DNA of 64,000 bases from contig JAMWET010003458.1 in the NCBI GenBank assembly GCA_024036415.1, positions 22,501 to 86,500 on the forward strand, written 5' to 3'. The position numbers and the translations under genes are program-made. Shown in pieces: positions 36,765 to 48,235 of this stretch (positions are counted from its first letter, which is position 1; each line of letters begins with the position of its first letter). The stretch is from Prochilodus magdalenae. Taxonomy: Eukaryota; Chordata; Actinopteri; Characiformes; Prochilodontidae. The notes under the pieces were generated by a model. The model was given only the letters and a program-made list of their open reading frames with translations. It was not told the origin of the DNA and ran no database searches.

Positions 36765-39700
36765 GTAAGTCACACTGATGGGATTTTTGATGAACTGAGG
36801 TTTTTGATGAAGGCCTAATGGTTTGAAAAGAGACAGGGCTTCTGTACATGTGGTACGACAGGGGAACACGGCCTAGAACTTCAATCGTGATCATTTCAGG
36901 GTTTTCACAACAATGGGATACACAGGACAATGGGGTGGTTTGTCTGGTGATATGTGCTGTACCTGTGAAACTCCCAAAGAGTCCTGAAGAGCTGTATTCA
37001 TGTCCCAGGGCTGTGTATTAGTAATAGCAATAGTCCTGGAGGTAAAAGATGGAGAAGTAATGCTTCTGAGACATCTACGCCGTAATCTCTCCAAATTATC
37101 TTCACAATGAAAGCTTGTTGGTTAGGGTTAGGGTTGTTTATGATGCACCTGATTCGTTCATATGATGTGCAGGTGCGAGTCATTACAGGACATGTTTGAA
37201 TCACTGACTTAAACGAATTTGAACCATCGAGTTAGAAATAAAATCGAACGTAGCCGAGATACCTCAAGACATGTTCTCAGATCCGGACCCCAAAAGTCCT
37301 GACTCATCATATCCGCCTTGAAAGGTATCCTTCCACACCTCTTCCCAGACCCACCCAAACGCCTCGGCCAATCTCAGGCAATGCAGAGCTCCACATATTC
37401 TGAGTGTTATAACGCAGAATGGTTCCAAACTTGGTGCCTACATAGTGCTAGACATGGTCTGCTACGAACATCTGTAGAGTACAGGTCTGCTGATGAATCA
37501 CACAATGTAAGTTCCATCTTTTAAATGGTTGCAACCGGCTCTACATCGCTTTAAATAAGACTCCCAGTGAACAGGAATATACCTGACCTTTCCATAAGCT
37601 ATTTCTTAAAGCAGAGTAAAGAAGCTGGGTTTGTGGAGCCAACACAACTATCCAAATATTATAATTCCAGTGGAATATGGCGCAGTTGTAATTCTTCACT
37701 AAGGGATCCAGTGACAGGTTCACTCATTGTACATTCAAGTGAATCAGGGTCAGTTGTACCACCAGGCCAATGAGCGGGACAGGGTGTAACCAGCGACAGC
37801 TCCGGCTGCCACCTAAGACGGTTTACCGCATTCTCCATCAGAAGCATTCCGCAAATCCAGCTAACCAAGATCATAGACTCGTGTCCACATGTGTGTAAAC
37901 AAGCAATCTAATGAAACAAATCTAGAAGAAACCTTCAATTTTAAACTTAAAACTTAAATTTTAAAACCCGGCTTAAATCACACATTTCTGTAGATTTTCA
38001 CATTTATGACATTTTAAACACGAATATATTAGAATGAAAAGAAAAAAAACCTATATGTAAGTATGTGTGTATATGTGTATAGTACAATATCTGCTTTTGC
38101 ACAGTCCACACATTATACTTTTTTATTTTTCTCCCAAAATCTTGAACGTTTCAGCGAATAAACAGTAAGTGCGTATTACAATCTGCTTTTTCTGTGGAGG
38201 ACATTTTATTTTATCAACAACAAAAACATCTCACTGGACCAAACCTTGGCATATGACTGTATAGGTGTCCTTATCCGAAGACAGCTTTGGTGGGCGTTGG
38301 GCATTTCCAATAGCAACATCAACCCTGTATGTCCTCATTGGTAAAACTGCAAGACAGCTTGCTCTGAGTTATACCTGTGGATGCCAAGCCCTTTTTAAAT
38401 ATTACTATGAATTCTAGAAAGCTAGGCTGATTATAATACATGGGATATATGAGATGCCTCCAACCCAAAACCTGACATTTACACCTTAGTTAATATCAGC
38501 AAAACACGATGTTGTGTCGAATATTGGAAAGAAGAATGACTGTTTAGTTCAGGGTAGTAGAGCTAGTAGGGTTTTTACAGACCGCCGAAATCTCATATTC
38601 CTGGATTGCGTTTTATAGCAGGGTTGTCCAGTCTTATCTGCAAAGGGCTGGTGTGGCTGTAGGGTTTTACTCCAAACGAGCTGGACCTTGCCTGATTTTT
38701 GCATTTATAGAGACATAGTTAAACGTTAGTTTACAGGAAAGAGTTAAATGGAGTGTGTAAACATCGTTAATGTGTTGTAAATTGTAAAATGTGCATTAAC
38801 TCTCTAGTTCATAAAGTCGGTTCATTGTAGCTAAGCCCTAAAAACAGCCATATTTTCTGGGACGTCATAAAACACAACCCAAAACGTATTCCAGTCCATG
38901 TCAAACACCATAAACACCAATACGCCTCACTGTTACAGAGTTATGGACCACTTTTTAGAAGTTTGGGTGGTAAAATGACGTGAACTGTTGGGTTTATATA
39001 TTATATTGATATTGTGGTGAAAACAACTGAACACCGTCTCTAAAAACAACTGCATGTTTTACTGTCTGTTTGCTGGATTTCTGAAACTGGGAAACCGAAA
39101 CCCATAACAAAGTGACCTGTGCTAAAGTTAAAACACATTTTATATTGTGTGTTGATGTTTTCCAGTACGATAAACTGGTTTACAAGCATAACTCAGCCTG
39201 TAAACTCCTACTATAAAACAAAAATACCTGGTGCAATGGAACTGTTGTGTTTAGATGGACGAAAACAAATCAGAAAATCTATTCGTATTCTTTACGAGCT
39301 TTTCTGGCAGAGGTGCTCACTATGGTGGTCAAAATCTGGGCGGACAGATTGCTTAAAGACCAAGACAATCCAACCCAGTGTTAGGCTCCAACCTGTTCAA
39401 GCAGGTTTTACCAGTTGAACAGAGAGTGATGAGACATTAGGAAAGCATTGTGTTCCGGACAGTTTAACTAGCAACCAGGAGAGTTCAGGTGTCAACAGGG
39501 AGGGCTAAATACAGGTTAGGATGTTTCCTCATTGCTAACATGTAATACCGTCCAGAACAGCCGCAGGAGTAACTGTACTCTGCGTTATAATGAGAACAAG
39601 CCCCCACTCGTTTTAAATGGTCCTCTATAGTGGATCTATACATGCCTCAATTATTAACTGGTAAAACCTAATTAATTATCATTAACATGGTGCCTGTGGT

Positions 39701-42103
39701 TGGGTTTAGGAGCAGGTGTAGACTTGCCTTGAGGTTAGGGTTAGGGTTAGGGTTAGGGTTAGGGTTAGGTTTAGTTTAAGTTTAGCTGCATTTATAGAAA
39801 CGTAGTTGAATGTTAGTTGAACATCTGCAAAGCAGCAACAGTGGACCATCTACATAAAGTGTCACCCATAATATAATGGTTTATCATATTAGGTTATGCT
39901 GATATATTGTTTCTGATATAGCTCATGGCCTCACTTCATTCTTAGCCCATTCGTGTCAGTTCTAGATTGATTTATATATTTTTTTATAAATTATTTTATT
40001 TTGAATTTAATTTTTGTATTATTTTATTTTAAATTATTTAATTTTTTATTATGATTTATATTTTTAATATTTATTGGATTACTGAATTACTTAGAGCTCC
40101 ACTGAGCACAGAAACATAATATGAACAGAAAAAATATGTATCATCTCATTCAATATGAGTCAAATGGCAATAAAACATGGATAACTTGTGGATATTTCTG
40201 ATATCCACAACCAAAGTTAGTTGAAGTTGGAATGTTTTCTTGTTTGTCCAAAAATTCCCACCTTGAATTATATTTGAAACCAAAGCGTTACTCAAGTTTT
40301 CAAATATTAATTGGACAGGCAGTGTCACAAATTTGAGCTATTTTGGTTGAACTGAAAAAAGTATTTTTCTTTACTATACTTTTGGCTTAAGTAGGTTAAA
40401 TTACTGTTTAAATTATTCTTTAATGTAGAAATTATGAGAACAGGGTCATTTCACACAGACATAGAGTGCAGACTGAGCTCACCCGGCCCAATAATTCATT
40501 CATTTTTAATCTAAACATTCAGGCATTTTACTATGCCATATGTTTTATTGTGTTATGTAATAACATATTATGTTCTAGAAGTTTCTGTTTGTGGTTTAAA
40601 TGAAGAGATCATTTCTATTTGCTGCTTCATTCTTAGAAACTATTGCATTTTGACACTGTGCCCACCGTCTCCACAGCATATATGAAGAAACCCCTTCACC
40701 ATGTTTTTGATAATAAAAGTTAATCGGGTGTTTTAGTGTAGATGTTGAGTATCTGTAAGCCTGGGATACATCATACCCCTCGTTCTAACTGCAAGTCCTT
40801 CTTTCCTTCCTCTACCTCTCTGTAGCGGAGTCCCTGACCTGTAATCAGTGCTCTGTGGGACTGGTTGGATTTTGTCTGAGACCCACAACCACTGACTGCA
40901 ACGCCAACACATCCAGCTGCTACACAGGAAAAGCCTGTAAGTCTCACCGGTCCTCCGCATTGGCATCACCATCAGGGTGGACAGTGGCAGGACACAAGTC
41001 CTGGGTGTTTTAGTAGAATCAGTTTTTAAACCTTTCCACTCATGTGGGTCCCATGTGGGTACCTAGCGCACATGGGAAATGAGAAGTTCTATTCCCCGTC
41101 CAGGCAGCAATGCTAATATAACGCTTTAAGATTGTAATGTTTTGACAAATTAAATTGTTGAAAGCTTCATCAATATGACTTATATTTTGAATTATGAGAT
41201 AGTTGTAAGTATAATATGTAAATTGATGCTTTTTAAAGAGATTAAATTTGCTGAAACATCTTAACAGCAAAGACCTATTGGGCAATTTCTGGTGAAAAAA
41301 TTAAGTGTATAAAATGTACACCTTAAATTCTAAATTTAAAAAATTTATTTTAATCAAAATCCCTTTAGGTTACAGCATCCATTCTTTTCTGGGAATCAAC
41401 TTTCAGTTCCCAATGACATCTGTAGAAGCTCCCCCAAAGTTCAGTCTTAGAAGCTGGTTTTCTGCTACCATCCGAATAACCCCAAACACCTTCAGTGGTG
41501 TTGAGGTTCTGGACCCGGGGGTGGTCAGTCTATTGTTCTGAGAACACCAGCAGCAAGAGTGGAGCTTGATTTTCTCTTCATTTTCAAAGATCAAAGCTTT
41601 CAGCGCTGTTTACCTGATGGGGGACAGTGCTGGTGGGTCTATCAGGTCTTCCGGGTGGTTGTTAGTAATCCCATTTTTTTTGTAGCCCTTACTCAACTCC
41701 AGTTCTGGGAACTCCTGTTTATTACTTGATTTTGATTGGACTTTCTCACCTTTGATTTTGACTTCCATCCCGTATCTAATCTCCTCAGACGTTTGTAAAA
41801 GAAATAAATGAAGGGACAACTGTCTGACGATGTCTCTAAACCCCTCCTCTTTATGCCTCCACAGCTTTCCCCTCGATCTCCGGTTTCGTTGGTTTCAACA
41901 CTCAGGGATGCCTGGACTCGAGTCTGTGCAACATCACCTACAACGGGACCGTCCTGGGCGCCAGCTACGTCATCTCGTCAAGCTGCTGCACCACAGACAA
42001 GTGCAACCCTGTCCAGATCAGTGGCGCCCCCTACATGCAACTCTCCCTGCCCGTGGCTCTCGGTGCCACCCTGCTAGCCTTCTTCTTGGGCAATTCCATC
42101 TAA
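36713..42103 (+). CDS. Ly6/uPAR (LU-domain) GPI-anchored surface protein, gene 2 (3 coding exons)
   Basis: Joined exons 36713-36764, 40826-40936 and 41865-42103 give 133 residues. The leader MRSMIIGAIAVVGFLALA is followed by ESLTCNQCSVGL. Ten cysteines (23, 26, 34, 42, 49, 70, 76, 95, 96, 101) follow the LU pattern and end in SCCTTDKCN. The hydrophobic stretch from about residue 114 to the end is a likely GPI signal, with an anchor near S107-G108. Sequons are N45, N77 and N81. Intron 1 is 4.06 kb and intron 2 is 928 bp. The CSVGL-x-G-x-C start and CYTGxA end of exon 2 are shared with gene 3, so these two are the closest pair. Fish proteins of this look are often named SPACA4-like or Ly6-like; I infer only a surface three-finger protein. 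Confidence 0.9.
36765..39733. other. Gene 2 intron 1, no recognised element in most of it
   Basis: It contains a small GGTTAGGGTTAGGGTTG patch at 37121. The remainder has no identified repeat or exon, and small frames on both strands lack support. Confidence 0.45.
39735..39770 (+). repeat. Interstitial telomere-like (TTAGGG)n
   Basis: Five perfect TTAGGG units plus one TTAGGT inside intron 1 of gene 2. It is too short for a chromosome end. Confidence 0.9.
40826..40936 (+). CDS. Gene 2 coding exon 2 (LU domain, cysteines 1-5)
   Basis: The acceptor CTCTGTAG| ends at 40825 after a pyrimidine-rich tract. The donor is CCT|GTAAGT at 40937. The exon is 111 nt, phase 1 to phase 1, and encodes AESLTCNQC through CYTGKA. 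Confidence 0.9.
41420..41660. repeat. Dispersed repeat, copy 2 (intron 2 of gene 2)
   Basis: It matches the flanks and core of the 14325-15115 repeat (CCAAAGTTCAGTCTTAGAAG, TTGAGGTTCTGGAC, TTCCGGGTGGTTGTTA). Only one copy of the core is present. Confidence 0.7.
41865..42103 (+). CDS. Gene 2 coding exon 3 (LU domain, cysteines 6-10, GPI tail)
   Basis: The acceptor CCTCCACAG| ends at 41864 and the stop TAA is at 42101-42103. The exon encodes SFPSISGFVGF, then TQGC, SLCN, SCCTTDKCN and a hydrophobic tail. The surrounding open frames in other phases at 41808-42138 are shadows of this exon. Confidence 0.9.
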
Positions 42104-44839
42104 TTACCATCTCTTACTTGAATCCGTATGATGTCTAGACAGATTCAGTGCAGTTTCTAACACATCCTGCTGTTGTATGAAGGATATCGTAAGGCCAGAC
42201 TAACTCTACGTTCAGATTGCGAGTTCAAATTAGTGTTTCACGTTTGCTTGAGTACTTGTTGTTAACTTTATGTTGGCATTTCTAAGTAGGGGTTGCAGGG
42301 ACTAGTTGACTTGTTGATATTTCTGCTCGGCAATGATGGTGTAAGGTTGATGTTAAGTAATCTCACATAAATTAAGTAGATCACGTGATTATGCCACTAA
42401 CAACATGGGCATCTCAGAGAAGACAGAATTTGACTTGGTCACAGATTTATAAAGCCAGGTTTTAAAAATTTGGATTCCCACAAGTTTAGATGTTGAATGT
42501 TGTTACCTCAGTATCAACCACAAAAAAACAACAACAAAAACAACAACAATATTAATGTGTGGTTGGTCAGCAGGCCTAACACCCTGTAACCCAGTTAGAT
42601 TTGCAGTCATTCTTATTTTTTACCAAGAAACAACATTCTAAATATCTGTGGCTCTCAAACTTCCACCAAGGCAGGCGCTTCAGTAAGGCAATAGTAAATT
42701 TGTCAGGTTTTCAGTATCTGTGTTCATATTTCCAGTTCCCTAAAGGTTAGCAATGCGATCCAGGGTTTGCTGGAACGTCGAGCTTTACTGACCTATAGAG
42801 ACCTGACCTGATTGCTAAACCCTTCTGAAATTTCTAAAATTCCTGAGCTATGACATCATCAGCGATTAATTAACATCAAATCAACTTTCACTGCCTAACC
42901 AGATTTGAAAAAATCTATCGTCCTGCAACCCCTATTTCTAAGGCGTTAGTCCCCAAAATGAATTTCTACAAATTCCCATTTTTATACTGAATGTATTTTA
43001 TATACTTTGTAATTTTCTGCTGAGAGCTGTCGTTCAGGTTTAACGGTGGTCAGTTTTTATGGCTAATTGTTGGTCTTTTCGTTCTTACTAAATACACATG
43101 GCTACCTTATATGCTAATCTATCACAAAGCAGCTTACAAACTAGCACATTGAAGTTGGTTCCTTAGTAAATATCAAGACAGCAATAGTTCAAATACACAT
43201 GTCCTGTGATGGTAACCCAGTTGGATTTACAGTAATGGTAGAATCATCCTTGGTCAAGAGTCTTTTAGACTATAACTGGTCAAAGCTCTCACTGGCGTTA
43301 ATATATACCAGTTAGAATTGTATCCTAGCAACTTGAAAAAGTGTGGACAGATTAAAAATGTGTGTGTCTAGCTTCATGTTTTAGTCATCAGTGTCTCAAA
43401 TGTTCTGTAAATTTAACTCAACTACACATGTGAAATTTACACGCTTTTGCAGAAACTTTTATTTTGCCCAAATAATTCAAGTTTTTAGAAAAAAACTGAA
43501 ATGTACATAAAAAGCACATTCCTAGTAAATATTCCTCAGATGTTAACTTTTGATCTCTAATTTAAGAACGAAAAGTTTACCTAAGAAATACATTTGTAGA
43601 CTTAAAATTAAAATGAGTGAATTAGTCTATTTAAATTTGAAGGAAACTGACCCAAAGGGAAAAGGCTTATGATGTGGTTTTATAGTTTTAAATTATGGGA
43701 ATAAATGTGATGTCAATGTTTTGTGAAATTCCTTTTGAATAAACTGAAAGTAGTTGAAGATAACTGACAAGCTGTATGACCTCTGAACCATGTTTGTCTT
43801 TTGTAGTATTACCTTGTTTAGTGTTGTGACTATATAGAAAACTGAATGGACTACTGAATAAACTGACATTCTAAAAGAAGCCGGGTCATGTATTTGTGTA
43901 AAAACTGAAATACACATTTTTACTATTTCATTCCAGTTTTGGTTGGGAGTATTGTATATCCTAAGCCACCGCTTTTCTTTCTTCCACTGACTAATGACTG
44001 TGTACTAAGCTCCATCAATATTTATCTGCAGTGTAAACATATGTAACTCCTGCTGTTAACTTTATTTTAGGTGTAATATGAGTGTAAACCCTTTAGGAGA
44101 CTTGGTGAAGGGACTACTCAAGGTTCAGTGTGGCCTTTCTCGTAGAAACAGGATAACACATTAGGACACCCTAAACATTTCCTAAACTTTCTAATAAGAT
44201 AAGATAAGTCTAAACAGACAACAGACAGGTGAGACAACAGACAGGTGAGGTAGCAGTTAGTTATTGCACATACTTTTATTAGCTTATAGAGATATAATTA
44301 TTGCACATCAAGTGTTTTTTTTTTCATAGAAGAATATGTATTACACACTCGAGGACAAATAGTGCAGTGAGTAATAAATAAAACAGTGGAGAAATGGAAC
44401 ACTGGAACAGTATACAGTGCTCTATTGGAGTCTGTGCCAGTGAAGTGTTGAGGTAGTCTTTAGTTCACTTCTACTGAGCACATCAAATGATATATCCAGA
44501 AGAGCGCTAACTGTGATAGCCAAAGGCTCCAGAGCAAGTGCAATTAACAATGGAGATCGAGGGCATCATTGTGTAAAGTTATGTTTAGTGTATTAATGTA
44601 TTAAAATATTGGGGAATTTAATAAATAGTGATCAGTATACAAATATAAAAATACCTAAGATCTAATTATATCACTTACAGGCTATTCGGTCTGAATCTGC
44701 CAAAAAATGGAGGATTCAGATTCATGCAAAGATTAGCAAAATGCTGAATTTATCTTTTGGGAGTCAGTAATTATTAATTTCCTTGAATTTGTCTGATTAT
44801 TACAAGCTGCTGTGCTGCTTCCAGCTTGCCATTCAATGA
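42104..44839. other. Intergenic region between gene 2 and dispersed repeat copy 3
   Basis: A/T-rich sequence without coding signal. Possible poly(A) motifs for gene 2 (AATAAA near 43700, 43737 and 43857) are too far from the stop to be trusted. Confidence 0.4.
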
Positions 44840-45085
44840 GATGCACCCCAAAGTTCAGTCTTAGAAGCTGGTTTAGCTGAGTTTCTGCTTTTCCTCAGAA
44901 TAAAATAATGGTGTTGAGGTCTGGACTCTCTGGGGTCTGGGGTTGTCAGTCCATTGTTCTGAGTACACCACCAGTAAGAGTGGACCTTGATGTTCTTCTC
45001 ACTTTTAAAAATGAAAGCTTCCAGTGCTGTTTATCTGATGGAGGACCGTGTTGGTGAATCTAACGGGACTTCCAGGTGGTTGCTA
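44840..45085. repeat. Dispersed repeat, copy 3
   Basis: The same element as at 41420-41660, with CCAAAGTTCAGTCTTAGAAG, GTTGAGGTCTGGACTCT and TTCCAGGTGGTTGCTA in order. Confidence 0.7.
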
Positions 45086-45886
45086 GGAGCACCTCCCTTT
45101 TTCATCTTGTAATTGCCAATTGCTGCATTAATCTCTGGTTCTTTGATTGTGTCTGAGTATTGTTAACTGCTGTCAGGAACAAAAAGACTCTGGGGCAGCG
45201 AGCGTCAAGAGATTTATTATAACGATAAACAATCCTAGTAAACAGCAACACACTACTGTCTTGTCGGGCTGTGTTCAGACTGTACTCAGGTGGGGTTGGT
45301 GTGTCCAGACATCACCAGTTTATCAGCCTGTGGTGAAGACGTAGTAGCTACATAGCCACACTGGTGATGTAGCTTTCATACGCGGAAGCAGGAAAGTCAG
45401 AGGCGCATCATTTCACCCTCCAATCAATTGTTCTGTCAAGTCCCGGTCCACAACTCTTTGGCTCTTCTTGCATCCTAGGATTTCCGTCACTCTGGATATG
45501 ACATGGTTGTTCGGCAACAAGACGCCTGCAAATTCAATAATAATGGCAGGAGCGTCCAGACCCAGACACCAGGTTGGAGTCACAATTCAAATGTGTGTTT
45601 ATTTTTCCAGACTATCAAAATCCATCTGGATACAATCTGGATATACCAGAAGACGTGGCGGTGTGCCCTGATTGGTTGGGCTCATGCAGAAGGATGGCTT
45701 CCCATTTCTGGGACAAAGCCCTCATTTTTGGGTCTGAACATAGACACACTATGGTTTAGCACTGTGTGCATGTGGTCATGTGCTTTGGAGGCATAACTAG
45801 CTCCGGCATTAACACCTGTCAGTGTCCAGCATGTCCCTAACACATGGAGACATGGAGAAACCTGATCTGGTGACTCAGCAAGACAA

Positions 45887-45927
45887 TATAAAAGGCTTGG
45901 AAGTATCATCTTTCTCACCATCGACAG
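45887..45927 (+). promoter_or_regulatory. Candidate core promoter and tiny non-coding first exon of gene 3
   Basis: TATAAAAG at 45887-45894 is followed about 30 bp later by a strong donor, CAG|GTGAGG, at 45928. A matching acceptor CTTTCAG ends at 48182 just before the gene 3 start codon. Together they would define a 2.25-kb 5' intron that holds the 56-bp array. The exon would be only about 10-15 nt from a standard TATA-to-start distance, which is short, so this is tentative. Confidence 0.3.
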
Positions 45928-46059
45928 GTGAGGACGTTTTTATTTATTCATCCATTAATCAATTCATTCATTCATTTGTTTATTGATTGGACTTAATTCC
46001 ATTTTACCAGCATGATTCTCTGCAGTACACATGTACTTTATACACTGTTCTTGATACGT

Positions 46060-47580
46060 TCCAGACTCAAAATGAGACAATATGGAGAACCACTAAGAGG
46101 AAGTGAGAACAAAAAGGAGAAGCTTTCTAAGAACCTGGGAAAACCCCAAGGAGCAACCAAGAAAAAGAGGCACTCTAAAAGTATGAGGAGGAACCACTAA
46201 GAGGAACCAAGACTCAAAAGAGGAAGCTGTCAAAGAACCTGGGGAAGAATCACTGATAGGATTCAAGACTCAGAAGAAGAAGCCCTTTAAGAGCATGAGA
46301 AGCAAGCACTGAACTAAACCAAGACTCAAGAGGAGAACCTATCTAAGAGCATTAGAAAGAAAGGCTACGTGTAACCAAGATGCAAAAGAATAAGCTCTCT
46401 GAAAGCATGAGGAAGAACCACTGAGAGGAACCAAGACTCAGAATGAGAAACTCTCTAAGACCATAAGTAGGAAACACTAAGTGGAAATGAGCCTCGAAAA
46501 GAGAATCTCTTGAAGAACCTGAGGAACCAAGCCTCAGAAGGATAAGCTCTCTAAGAACCTGAGGAAGAGCTGTTAAGAGGAACCAAGCCTCAGAAGGTAA
46601 AGCTCTTTATGAGTATGGGGAGGAACCAAGCCTCAGAAGTAAAAGCTCTCTAAGAACCTGAGGAAGAGCTATTACGAGGAACCAAGACTCAGAAGGTAAA
46701 GCTCTCTAAGAACCTGAGGAAGAGCTATTAAGAGGAACCAAGACTCAGAAGGTAAAGCTCTTTAACAGCATGGGAAGGAACCAAGACTCAGAAGGTAAAG
46801 CTCTTTAAGAGCATGGGGAGGAACCAAGACTCAGAATTGAAAGGTCTTTAGGAGCATGGGGAGGAACCAAGCCTCAGAAGTAAAAGCTAACTGAGAACCT
46901 GAGGAAGAGCTATTATGAGGAACCAAGACTCAGAAGGTGAAGATCTTTAACAGCATGGGAAGGAACCAAGCCTCAGAAGTAAAAGCTCCCTAAGAATCTG
47001 AGGAACAGCTATTAAGATGAACCAAGACTCAGAAAGTGATGATCTTTAACAGCATGGGAAGGAACCAAGCCCTTAGAAGTAAAAGCTCTCGAAGAACCTG
47101 AGGAACAGCTATTAAGAGGAACCAATACTCAGAAGGTAAAGCTCTCGAAGAACCTGAGGAAGAGCTATTAAGAGGAACCCAGCCTCAGAAGGTAAAGCTC
47201 TTTAACAGCATGGGGAGAAACCATGTCTTAGAAGTGAAAGCTCTCTAAGAACCTGAGGAAGAGCTATTAAGATGAGCCAAGACTCAGAAGGTAAAGCTCT
47301 TTAACAGCATGGGGAGGAACCAAGACTCAGAAGGTAAAGCTCTTTAAGAGCATGGGGAGGAACCAAGACTCAGAATTGAAAGGTCTTTAGGAGCATGGGG
47401 AGGAACCAAGCCTCAGAAGTAAAAGCTAACTGAGAACCTGAGGAAGAGCTATTATGAGGAACCAAGACTCAGAAGGTGAAGATCTTTAACAGCATGGGAA
47501 GGAACCAAGCCTCAGAGGGTAAAGCTCTCTAAGAACCTGAGGAAGAGCTTTTAAGAGGAACCAAGACTCAATGGAAGCTC
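46060..47580. repeat. 56-bp minisatellite upstream of gene 3
   Basis: The unit contains CTCTCTAAGAACCTGAGGAA, GAGCTATTAAGAGGAACCAA and GACTCAGAAGGTAAAG; the period of 56 was checked at 46681 and 46737. A shorter subtype has TTTAACAGCATGGGAAGGAA. An internal block of about 0.6 kb (46740-46950) recurs nearly verbatim at 47280-47490. Confidence 0.9.
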
Positions 47581-48183
47581 CAGAGCCATATCGGGTTTAT
47601 AACCCAAAGGACAGTAAGAATGTGCTATTTGTTTGGGACACCAACATTCCAGCCACCTTGACCTGCTTCTTCGAGACGGTTCCATGACCTGGACGATGTG
47701 GGTGCTTTATCTATAGGACCAGTGCTTGTGTTATAGCTACAGTACACAAAAGACTCTCCATGCAGGCTTGAATTTGATCCTTGACTACGGGACCACAAAC
47801 GTAATCACATTGTCTTTATCACCGGAGCGATGAGCTGACCCTACGCTGGGTTTGATTGGGTGTCTGTGTGTATGAAAACAGGTCTGTCCCCCTTTAAGCA
47901 TTGTGTCCTCACCTTTCCATGATTTGAATGGCTCACTCCGCTGGTCCTCACCTGATGCTCAGCTGAAGACAAGCGGCCGCACCCATATCACTGATCAAGC
48001 TCATAAATTATCCATCAGCTCCTCCCTGGACAGGAGAGTATATCTAGCCCCGCATCCTCCGGGTATTATCCTTCTTACCTTCAGCTTCTGTCCAAAGCAT
48101 TTCAAGGCCCGTCCTGGATTTCCAACAGCCTAGAAGAGACTATCGAGGACTCGGCTTCTAGGAACGAATAAACCGCTTTCAGA

Positions 48184-48235
48184 ATGAATAAGATTGTGCT
48201 TGCTGTGGTGGCTGTGGCCGTGTTCTTCGTTGCAG
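48184..48235 (+). CDS. Gene 3 coding exon 1 (signal peptide)
   Basis: ATG at 48184 opens 17 codons plus one base, with donor CAG|GTAAGA at 48236. CTTTCAG ends one base before the ATG context (48182), which fits a splice acceptor for an upstream non-coding exon. Confidence 0.87.
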
